41,054 nt of DNA from an uncultured Bacteroidota bacterium. Its GTDB lineage: Bacteria; Bacteroidota; Bacteroidia; Bacteroidales; WCHB1-69. The stretch lies in the NCBI GenBank assembly GCA_902797625.1, contig CADBTU010000052.1:1-41054 (forward strand), written 5' to 3'. Shown here piece by piece: positions 35,063 to 41,054 of the stretch. Position 1 is the stretch's first letter; every line of letters starts with the position of its first letter. Both the position numbers and the translations under genes were made by a program. The notes beneath the pieces were generated by a model that did no database searches, was not told the origin of the DNA, and worked only from the letters and a program-made list of their open reading frames with translations.

Positions 35063-35503
35063 GTGATGATTGATATAACTAAAATAAATGTAAAAGAACT
35101 TATTCCTCAAAAGGAGCCTTTTGTTATGCTCGATAATCTGCTATTTGCTAATAGTTATTCCGCAGAGTCGTCTTGGAAAATACCATCAAACGCTATTTTC
35201 GTAAATAGTGGAAAATTATCTCCTTGCGCTTTTCTCGAAAATATGGCTCAAACCTGCGCTGTACAGCTTGGTTATATCGATAAATATATTTTTAATAATA
35301 TCATAGTGCGAATAGGATTTATCGGCTCTGTGAAAAATTTTACAATTTTAGAAATACCATCTGTAGGTGATACTATTATTACTAAGATTGAAATTTTAGA
35401 ACAGATAATGGATATGAAACTCATTAACGCTGTATCGAAAATTGATGATAGAGTTGTTGCAACAGCAGAATTGAAAATAGCAATTTCTGATAAATCTTTG
35501 TAA
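35063..35503 (+). CDS. Hotdog-fold dehydratase-like protein (ApeP-type)
   Basis: A 146-residue hotdog protein resembling 3-hydroxyacyl-ACP dehydratases of aryl polyene clusters. The segment LIPQKEPFVMLDNLL corresponds to the FabZ start, and SPCAFLENMAQTCAVQLGY to the central helix. The FabZ catalytic GHFP sequence is absent; that region reads VNSGKLSP. The ApeP/ApeI-type dehydratases use a different arrangement, so activity cannot be ruled out. It starts 15 nt after the acyltransferase and is followed by the ketosynthase gene after 2 nt. A second ATG one codon in (35066) would also serve. Confidence 0.75.
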   Translation: MMIDITKINVKELIPQKEPFVMLDNLLFANSYSAESSWKIPSNAIFVNSGKLSPCAFLENMAQTCAVQLGYIDKYIFNNIIVRIGFIGSVKNFTILEIPSVGDTIITKIEILEQIMDMKLINAVSKIDDRVVATAELKIAISDKSL

Positions 35504-35505
35504 AA

Positions 35506-36663
35506 ATGAGAGTAGTTAAGGTTTCAGATAGTATAATCTCTCCTTTGGGTTTTTCTGTTGAAGAAAACTTCGACTCTCTGTTGCGAGGAGGTTCTGCTTT
35601 GCGAAAGTATAATAGATTGTGGGGACTTCCTTTTGAATTTATGGCTTCAATTTTTGATGAAGAGGAACTAAACAATTACTTTATAGAAAATATTGACATA
35701 ACAAAACTGCCTCATTCAAATTGCACAAAGTTTGAAAAAATTGCACTACTTTCAGCTTTTAAAGCTATTTCTTCAGCAAATATTGACCCAAAATCGCATC
35801 GAATTTTATTCATATTATCATCTACGAAAGGAAATATTGAACTTCTGTCAACCTCGAATTTTGATCCAAATAGAGTTTTACTTGGCAATACTGCTCAAAT
35901 GATTGCTCGCTATTTTGGAAATACTAATAAACCTATTGTGGTTTCAAATGCTTGCATATCGGGGTTGTGTGCTCAAATTGAAGCTATGAGGTTTTTGAAA
36001 TCAGGTAGTTACGATTTTTGTGTTGTGATTGGAGCAGACGTGTTATCTCCGTTTATAGTTTCTGGTTTTAATTCTTTGAAAGCCCTCTCTACAGAGCCGT
36101 GTAAACCTTTCAGTATAAATCGCAACGGACTTAATTTAGGCGAAGCTGCAGCAACAATCATCTATTCCACTGTTGATGATGGGAAGAATAATTGGGAAAT
36201 TGTGTGCGGAGCAACTCGTAATGATGCTAATCATATTTCTGGACCTTCCCGCACAGGTGATGGAAGTCTCTCCGCATTAAACTATGTTCTACAATATTCA
36301 GGATGCAAAATTGCAGATATTGCCTTTGCCAACGTTCACGGAACAGCTACTCCATATAACGATGAAATGGAATCTATTGCACTTGAGCGCGCTGGTTTGA
36401 GTGATTTGCCAATAAATTCTTTAAAAGGTTTTTATGGACATACTCTCGGTGCTGCTGGTGTTTTGGAAGTGATTCTCTCTATGTGTTCTCTCGATAAAGG
36501 TAAGATTCTCCCAACGCATGGATTTGATAGCTTAGGCGTATCTGGAAATATAAATGTAATATCTACTTTACAAGAAACAAATAAACACTCTTTTTTGAAG
36601 TTACTTTCTGGTTTTGGCGGCTGTAATTCTTCTGCAATCTTTACTAAATTACGCAAACTATGA
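35506..36663 (+). CDS. Beta-ketoacyl-ACP synthase, first ketosynthase of the cluster
   Basis: A 385-residue FabF-like ketosynthase that extends acyl-ACP by decarboxylative condensation with malonyl-ACP. The complete catalytic triad is present: C150 in SNACISG, H278 in NVHGTATP and H312 in KGFYGHTLGA. FSINRNGLNLGEAAA also matches the family. It is shorter and more divergent at its N-terminus than housekeeping FabF. The stop overlaps the next gene by 4 nt (ATGA), linking it to a small KS-like protein that may be its partner subunit. Confidence 0.9.
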   Translation: MRVVKVSDSIISPLGFSVEENFDSLLRGGSALRKYNRLWGLPFEFMASIFDEEELNNYFIENIDITKLPHSNCTKFEKIALLSAFKAISSANIDPKSHRILFILSSTKGNIELLSTSNFDPNRVLLGNTAQMIARYFGNTNKPIVVSNACISGLCAQIEAMRFLKSGSYDFCVVIGADVLSPFIVSGFNSLKALSTEPCKPFSINRNGLNLGEAAATIIYSTVDDGKNNWEIVCGATRNDANHISGPSRTGDGSLSALNYVLQYSGCKIADIAFANVHGTATPYNDEMESIALERAGLSDLPINSLKGFYGHTLGAAGVLEVILSMCSLDKGKILPTHGFDSLGVSGNINVISTLQETNKHSFLKLLSGFGGCNSSAIFTKLRKL

Positions 36664-37235
36664 AAGAAAGAAATTTTCTCATAAAACATTCTGTAAAAAT
36701 TGAACCTAACAAGGTGTCTCTTGATGGAATAGATGTTTTGCTGTCTGAAAGATATAACACTTTTTTGAGTGATATTTATCACGAAAAGAGACTTGCTTAT
36801 CCGAAATTTTTCAAAATGGATATTCTTTGTAAAGTTGGGTTCTTAGCCACCGAGATTCTTCTTGAAGCAGAGAATATAGAGAGATTTGTGCCTCGCCGCG
36901 ACCGCTCTATAATATTTTGTAATAAATCCTCATCTGTATCTACAGACTTAAAGTTTACTCATGATATTTTAGATTTGGATAATTTTTATCCGAAACCTTC
37001 TCTCTTTGTTTATACGCTCCCTAATATTGTTACTGGTGAAATTGCTATAAGAAATAAATATTTTGGTGAAACAAATCTTTTTGTAATGAATGATAGAGAT
37101 GATAATGTAATCTCAGAACTTGTTGAACATGCTCTGATGGATGAGGAAATAAATAGTGTTGTAGGAGGTTGGATTGATGCTGAATCTGAGAATGATTATG
37201 AAGCAGACTTATGCATATTTGAAATAAAACAATAA
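36660..37235 (+). CDS. Small thiolase-fold/KS-like protein without an evident active site
   Basis: A 191-residue protein I cannot place firmly. Its middle (ATEILLEAENIER, then SIIFCNKSSSVSTD, then FVYTLPNIVTGEIAIRNKY) resembles half of a ketosynthase/thiolase fold: the Pxx-Asn-x-x-x-GEIAIR stretch is where a ketosynthase would have its nucleophile region, but no Cys is there. Proteins of this size occur next to ketosynthases in Bacteroidota flexirubin/aryl polyene clusters, where they may act as a non-catalytic partner or chain-length factor. It overlaps the KS gene by 4 nt and precedes the second ACP by 11 nt. No signal peptide or membrane helix is visible. Confidence 0.6.
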   Translation: MKERNFLIKHSVKIEPNKVSLDGIDVLLSERYNTFLSDIYHEKRLAYPKFFKMDILCKVGFLATEILLEAENIERFVPRRDRSIIFCNKSSSVSTDLKFTHDILDLDNFYPKPSLFVYTLPNIVTGEIAIRNKYFGETNLFVMNDRDDNVISELVEHALMDEEINSVVGGWIDAESENDYEADLCIFEIKQ

Positions 37236-37246
37236 ACATAAAAAGT

Positions 37247-37504
37247 ATGGAACTTATTGAAGAATTAAAATTAAAGATGATTGAGGCTTTGAACCTCGAA
37301 GATTTGAAACCAGAGGATATAGATAACGACGCACCTCTTTTTGGAGATGAAGGTATTGGATTAGATTCTATCGACGTACTCGAACTTATAGTTTTGATGG
37401 AACGAAATTATGGAATTAAAATTTCAGATTCAAAAACGGGAAAACATATATTTTCATCAGTTCGAACAATGGCCGATTTTGTTGCTGAAAACAGGACAAA
37501 GTAA
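37247..37504 (+). CDS. Acyl carrier protein (second copy)
   Basis: An 85-residue ACP with the phosphopantetheine Ser41 in IGLDSIDVLEL. The sequence differs clearly from the first ACP, notably in the acidic loop APLFGDEGIG before the motif and a longer C-terminal helix. This form is like ApeF-type carriers and those paired with polyene synthases. The stop codon shares one base with the ATG of the second ketosynthase (TAATG at 37502-37506). Two different carriers in one operon suggest either starter versus elongation roles or two acyl products. Confidence 0.92.
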   Translation: MELIEELKLKMIEALNLEDLKPEDIDNDAPLFGDEGIGLDSIDVLELIVLMERNYGIKISDSKTGKHIFSSVRTMADFVAENRTK

Positions 37505-38685
37505 TGCACGACCGCGTAGTTATAACGGGCATAGGGTTAGTTACAGCTCTTGGTAATAATGTTACTGAGAATCTTCATAATCTTACTAATGCTGTTTCAG
37601 GCATAAAACAGATGAAATTTTTAGTATCTGAGCAGAAACAATTTCCTGTTGGAGAGGTGAAACTTTCAAATCAAGAGATGTGTGAAATTCTTGATTTGCC
37701 GTACGATTGTCATATTTCGCGAACCTCATTGCTTGGTATTCTTGCACTTAAAGAGGCTCTAAAAGATAGTGGTTTGCTTGATACAAAAGGATTAGGGTTG
37801 ATTTCTGGCACTACGGTTGCGGGAATGGACATCACAGAGCAACATTATCCAGAGCCATTGCCACCCAACAAACCTCCAGTTCACGATTGTTGTTCAAATA
37901 CGAATTTTATTGCTGACTATTTCGGGCTTTTTGATTATACCTCCACTATATCAACAGCATGTTCGTCAGCTTTAAACTCTTTGATTTTAGCAAAGATGCT
38001 TATTGAGAATGGTGTTAAATACAAGGTGGTTGCTGGAGGTACCGAAGCTTTATCAAAATTTCATCTTAATGGATTTAGGTCGCTAATGATTCTTGATGAA
38101 AATCCGTGTCGCCCTTTTGATAAAACACGCTCAGGGTTGAATCTTGGCGAGGGTGCTGCGTATCTCGTGCTTGAAAGTGAGAGTTCTGCAAAAGAGCGAG
38201 GAGCAAAAATTTTAGGAGTTCTTAGCGGTACTGGAAACGCTTGTGATGCCTTCCATCAAACAGCAACTTCTCTTTCTGGCGAAGGAGCGTTTCTCGCAAT
38301 GAATAAGGCTATAACTTCTGCTGGAATTACCCCCAAGGATGTTGATTATATCTCTGCACATGGCACAGGAACTCCTGATAACGACTCTTCTGAAAGTGCT
38401 GCAATATTGCGCCTGTTCGGTGATGATTATCCACCAATATCCTCCACAAAATCCCTAACTGGACACACCACAAGTGCTTCTGGTTCTATTGAGGCAGCTT
38501 TTTGTCTTTTAGCGATAAATAACTATTTCATACCTCAAAATGTAGGTTACTCTGCTCCAGATGAAAATTGTATTGTTCCTTTCGTGGGTGAAAATACTGA
38601 AGATTTAAAACTTAACAATGTTATGTGCAATGCTTTTGGATTTGGAGGCAATGATTCATCAATTATTATCTCACGATATGAATAG
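37504..38685 (+). CDS. Beta-ketoacyl-ACP synthase, second ketosynthase (FabF-like)
   Basis: A 393-residue FabF-like ketosynthase with an intact triad: C153 in STACSSALN, H286 in SAHGTGTPDND and H321 in KSLTGHTTSAS. The N-terminal VVITGIGLVTALGNN and PFDKTRSGLNLGEGAA also fit. It is closer to canonical FabF than the first ketosynthase in the cluster. The stop overlaps the start of a shorter KS-like protein by 8 nt, as in KS/chain-length-factor pairs of aryl polyene clusters (ApeO-ApeC type). Confidence 0.92.
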   Translation: MHDRVVITGIGLVTALGNNVTENLHNLTNAVSGIKQMKFLVSEQKQFPVGEVKLSNQEMCEILDLPYDCHISRTSLLGILALKEALKDSGLLDTKGLGLISGTTVAGMDITEQHYPEPLPPNKPPVHDCCSNTNFIADYFGLFDYTSTISTACSSALNSLILAKMLIENGVKYKVVAGGTEALSKFHLNGFRSLMILDENPCRPFDKTRSGLNLGEGAAYLVLESESSAKERGAKILGVLSGTGNACDAFHQTATSLSGEGAFLAMNKAITSAGITPKDVDYISAHGTGTPDNDSSESAAILRLFGDDYPPISSTKSLTGHTTSASGSIEAAFCLLAINNYFIPQNVGYSAPDENCIVPFVGENTEDLKLNNVMCNAFGFGGNDSSIIISRYE

Positions 38686-39295
38686 AGTTTTTGTTACAGC
38701 TATTGTTGATAGTGTTTCTGAAGAAGAAATAAAAAATCTAATATCTCCAGTAAAATCTCGTAGGTTTGGATTTTTACAGAAACGCGCACTTGCAATTGCT
38801 ATTAAAGCCCTCGAAGATGGCAAAGTAGACAAGCCTGATATGATTCTGAATGGAACTTTTATGGGCTGTATCGACAATTCTCTGAAAATTCTTGAAAATA
38901 TGCACTCAGAAGGTGAATCGGTTTCTATGCCTACAGCTTTTATGCAATCAACACACAATACAATATCTTCTCTTATAGCGATTTATACTAATAACCATGC
39001 TTATAATGCAACATATTCTCATGGTGATATATCTTTTGAATGTGCCTTGCAAGATGCTTTTCTTCATCTTAAATCAGGATTAGCAACTTCAGCATTGGTG
39101 TGCAAAAATGATGAGATTACTTCTTTTATGCAACAAAATCCTGACTTTTTCGGAACTATAACTCCAAAAGATATTTCTGAAGCGTGGGTTCTTACTACCA
39201 ATCCTAATATAACTCCTATTTTTGAGATTCAAGATGTTGTTATTTCACATAAAAAAGGTTACGATTCGGCAAAAATTCTAAAAATTAAATTATGA
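38678..39295 (+). CDS. KS-like chain-length-factor-type protein (ketoacyl-synt_2 type)
   Basis: A 205-residue protein of the N-terminal ketosynthase-like family found as the partner of a ketosynthase in aryl polyene clusters (ApeC-like). The signature MPTAFMQSTHNTISSLIAI is typical: the place of the active-site Cys is taken by Thr/His. SRRFGFLQKRALAIAIKAL is another family stretch. It most likely forms a heterodimer with the ketosynthase encoded immediately upstream and sets chain length. The ATG at 38678 overlaps the KS stop by 8 nt and is preferred over a start 60 nt earlier. Confidence 0.82.
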   Translation: MNRVFVTAIVDSVSEEEIKNLISPVKSRRFGFLQKRALAIAIKALEDGKVDKPDMILNGTFMGCIDNSLKILENMHSEGESVSMPTAFMQSTHNTISSLIAIYTNNHAYNATYSHGDISFECALQDAFLHLKSGLATSALVCKNDEITSFMQQNPDFFGTITPKDISEAWVLTTNPNITPIFEIQDVVISHKKGYDSAKILKIKL

Positions 39296-39642
39296 GACTA
39301 ATCCTTTTAGCTTTACTACAATCAATGTTACTATGTTCTGGACAGGTTTTTCTAAAATTAGCTTTAGAAAAAATGGGATCTTTTGAAATGAAAATATCAT
39401 TTTTTTTCTCGCAATTCGTTAATTTCTGGTGGCTCGCAACAGGAATATGCTATGGCTCTGCAGCAATTCTGTGGTTCTATATACTAAAAAATTTTCCTTT
39501 CTCAAAAGCCTATCCCTTGATTTCTGTTTCTTATGTTTTTGGAATGATAGCTGCAGTAGTTGTATTCAAAGAAACTGTTCCACCTATTAGATGGTTGGGA
39601 GTACTTCTTATTATGGCAGGCTGTTTTTTTATCGCAAAATAG
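39292..39642 (+). CDS. Small four-helix EamA/SMR-type transporter
   Basis: A 116-residue membrane protein with four helices, like one half of an EamA transporter or an ArnE/ArnF-type flippase subunit. Hydrophobic segments lie at about 3-22, 44-64, 71-91 and 98-115. Tell-tale parts are SGQVFLKLALEKMG at the first helix, PFSKAYPLISVSYVFGMIAAV and the C-terminal RWLGVLLIMAGCFFI. Placed between the KS partner and the LolA-like gene, with ATGA overlap to the former, it may flip an undecaprenyl- or lipid-linked intermediate. It could work as a homodimer. Confidence 0.82.
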   Translation: MRLILLALLQSMLLCSGQVFLKLALEKMGSFEMKISFFFSQFVNFWWLATGICYGSAAILWFYILKNFPFSKAYPLISVSYVFGMIAAVVVFKETVPPIRWLGVLLIMAGCFFIAK

Positions 39643-39670
39643 ACACGATATTATTTTTAAATTATTAGTG

Positions 39671-40306
39671 ATGCGTAAAAATTTTTTAATATCAATTATC
39701 GTAATTTTATTCACTATTTCTCTCGGGGCTCAATCATTAAAAAAAGTACCTCAAGAGCAACAAGAAAAAATTATCTATAATATTGAAAAAAATGTTTCTT
39801 CAGTAAAAACTATTCAGTGTGATTTTCAACAAATTAAAAATGTATCTCTGCTGAATGACAAAGTAATATCTAAAGGAAAAATGTTCTTTTCTAATGGAAA
39901 TCTTCGCTGGGAGTACCAAATACCTTATCACTATGCTTTTGTCGTTTTTAACCAACAGGTTTTTGTGAAATCTGAAAACGAAATAAAAAAAATGGACGTT
40001 CAAAGCAGTCAATTCTACAAACGTATTGCTCAACTAATGGTTAGTACAATTTCTGGAAATAATCTCTCACAGAATAATGAATTTAATGTTGAATTATATT
40101 CTATTGGTACAAAATATGTGGCAAAACTCATTCCAAAGCAGACTAAACTTAAAAAGATGTTTGTTGATATAAATCTTCATTTTAATAATGCTCAAAATCT
40201 TGTTGAAAAAATTGTTATAAACGAGGCTTCTGGTGATAAAACAACTATAGAAATTATGAATGCAAAAACAAATGTGATAATCACAGATTCGATATTTTTA
40301 CAATAA
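39671..40306 (+). CDS. LolA-like outer-membrane lipoprotein carrier protein
   Basis: A 211-residue periplasmic protein with a signal peptide ending at about residue 20 (FTISLGAQ). The mature part has the LolA-like pattern: repeated strands including CDFQQIKNVSL, SKGKMFFSNGNLRWEY and QVFVKSENEIKKMD. It is the counterpart of ApeL, thought to shuttle the polyene lipid from the exporter to the outer membrane. The upstream start at 39560 in the same frame is rejected because it lacks a signal peptide and overlaps the transporter gene. The ATG at 39671 lies 28 nt after that gene. Confidence 0.85.
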   Translation: MRKNFLISIIVILFTISLGAQSLKKVPQEQQEKIIYNIEKNVSSVKTIQCDFQQIKNVSLLNDKVISKGKMFFSNGNLRWEYQIPYHYAFVVFNQQVFVKSENEIKKMDVQSSQFYKRIAQLMVSTISGNNLSQNNEFNVELYSIGTKYVAKLIPKQTKLKKMFVDINLHFNNAQNLVEKIVINEASGDKTTIEIMNAKTNVIITDSIFLQ

Positions 40307-40341
40307 AATTAACTAGTTACCTTAAACTTTTTGCAATAATT

Positions 40342-40701
40342 ATGATTTTAGAAAATCACTTATATTACATAGTCGCTCAGGAAGATAAATCTTTTAGACT
40401 GAAACTCTTGTCAGATAGTGTGATTTTTAAAGTTCATTTTGAAGGTTTACCTATACTTCCAGGCGTTTGTATAGTTCGCATAGCAACTGAACTTGTTGAA
40501 AAAATTATAGGAAAATCTTTGCAGCTTTCTGAAATTCGTAGTATAAAATTTCTCGATATAATTTCCCCAGATGAGATTCTTGAAATAGATTATATTTTTA
40601 GCGAAATTGTAGAAAAAGACAATACTATTGTTGCAAAGGGTATTGTTTCAGATGGAAATAAAACATTTTCTAAGTTTTCAATATTATTTAGTGTAGTTTA
40701 A
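40342..40701 (+). CDS. Hotdog-fold 3-hydroxyacyl-ACP dehydratase-like protein (ApeI-type)
   Basis: A 119-residue hotdog protein. The segment FKVHFEGLPILPGVCIV is close to the FabA/FabZ/ApeI active-site stretch (usually GHFPxxPxxPG), with candidate catalytic His32. The following helix RIATELVEK fits. It probably dehydrates 3-hydroxyacyl-ACP during polyene elongation. It is the second hotdog protein of the cluster, and unlike the first it retains the His-containing motif. It is followed at once by the glycosyltransferase gene (1-nt gap). Confidence 0.8.
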   Translation: MILENHLYYIVAQEDKSFRLKLLSDSVIFKVHFEGLPILPGVCIVRIATELVEKIIGKSLQLSEIRSIKFLDIISPDEILEIDYIFSEIVEKDNTIVAKGIVSDGNKTFSKFSILFSVV

Positions 40702-40702
40702 T

Positions 40703-41054
40703 ATGAACTGTAAAGATTTTTTCAAAGCAGAAAGAATCTGTGTGATAATTCCCACTTACAATAATGCTTCTACTTTGCTTGATGTGCTTAATAGAGTGTT
40801 AGTCTTTACCGATGATTTGATAGTTGTTAATGATGGTTCAACCGATGACACAAATAAAATATTAGAAGATGAAACTTTTTCAATTATCGAGAAGGTTTCT
40901 TATTCAAAAAACCAAGGCAAAGGTTACGCATTAAAGGTTGGTTTTAAACGTGCTTTAGCATTAAATTATAATTATGCTATTACTTTGGATTCAGATGGAC
41001 AGCATTTTCCTGAAGATATACCACTATTCTTGGAAAACTATTCTAAAAATAGAA
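40703..41054 (+). CDS. Glycosyltransferase family 2, partial (runs off the window)
   Basis: An open frame from ATG 40703 to the edge, 117 codons without a stop. The translation shows a GT-A fold: RICVIIPTYNNAST, then LIVVNDGSTDDTN, KNQGKGYALKVGF and the metal-binding DSDGQH. This matches dolichol-phosphate mannosyltransferase-like GT2 enzymes; in aryl polyene clusters ApeJ combines such a domain with an acyltransferase. Whether this gene continues into an acyltransferase domain cannot be seen. It probably adds a sugar to the lipid headgroup. Confidence 0.85.
   Translation, partial: MNCKDFFKAERICVIIPTYNNASTLLDVLNRVLVFTDDLIVVNDGSTDDTNKILEDETFSIIEKVSYSKNQGKGYALKVGFKRALALNYNYAITLDSDGQHFPEDIPLFLENYSKNR

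Noticed and set aside
39560-39670. Upstream start for the LolA-like gene
   Set aside because: It would lie inside the transporter gene and bury the signal peptide; the ATG at 39671 begins a proper one.
33910-41054. Housekeeping fatty acid synthesis operon as an explanation for the cluster
   Set aside because: The LpxL-type acyltransferase, LolA-like carrier, flippase-like protein, GT2 and non-catalytic KS partners do not occur in standard fab operons.

Overview
This is a low-GC chromosomal window from a member of the Bacteroidota, most likely order Bacteroidales. Several things point there: promoter -7 elements of the TAnnTTTG type, often with a TTG or TTTG about 18-20 nt upstream; few recognisable Shine-Dalgarno sequences; an IspG with the Bacteroidota/plant-type core; and typical Bacteroidota neighbours such as a large PpiD-like SurA protein, GH3, a four-gene 2-oxoacid:ferredoxin oxidoreductase, and a pRiA4b ORF-3-like gene next to miaA. 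No rRNA, IS element, CRISPR array or prophage is visible.

Layout. (1) 1-2705 (+): the S10 ribosomal operon rplC-rplD-rplW-rplB-rpsS. It stops at rpsS with a terminator instead of continuing into rplV-rpsC. (2) 2794-11440 (-): one tightly overlapped operon read thiL, ispG, an MMPL exporter fused to a PlsC-like acyltransferase, then two tandem CrtI/retinol-reductase-like FAD oxidoreductases. (3) 11511-11595 (-): tRNA-Leu(UAG), followed by a gene-free stretch holding a candidate sigma-54 promoter for groES-groEL (12047-13996, +). (4) 14048-16353 (-): GH3 adenylating enzyme and a HAD hydrolase. (5) 16594-24870 (+): an unusual short malic enzyme, a LuxC-like acyl-CoA reductase that appears to lack its catalytic Cys, an orphan histidine kinase, an NSS symporter, a lone FecCD permease, a secreted HMA metal-binding protein, and xseA. 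(6) 24941-33729 (-): 2-oxoacid:ferredoxin oxidoreductase, PpiD-like chaperone, ornithine carbamoyltransferase, miaA with its upstream partner, and YebC. (7) 33910-41054 (+): an uninterrupted biosynthetic operon running off the right edge: ACP, acyltransferase, hotdog dehydratase, ketosynthase, KS-like protein, second ACP, second ketosynthase, KS-like chain-length-factor-type protein, small EamA/SMR transporter, LolA-like carrier, second hotdog protein and a family 2 glycosyltransferase.

How it fits together. Region 7 has the parts list of an aryl polyene/flexirubin-type (type II fatty acid synthase-like) pathway. The exporter (MMPL plus acyltransferase) and FAD oxidoreductases that often accompany such clusters lie about 25 kb away in region 2, in an operon with ispG. 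I infer a physically split polyene-lipid system with two ketosynthase/partner pairs, two ACPs and two dehydratase-like proteins. The starter-forming genes (ammonia lyase or AMP ligase) and the ketoreductase are not in the window and may lie beyond 41054. The product cannot be named from this sequence. All family calls come from reading the translated sequences; no database search was run.
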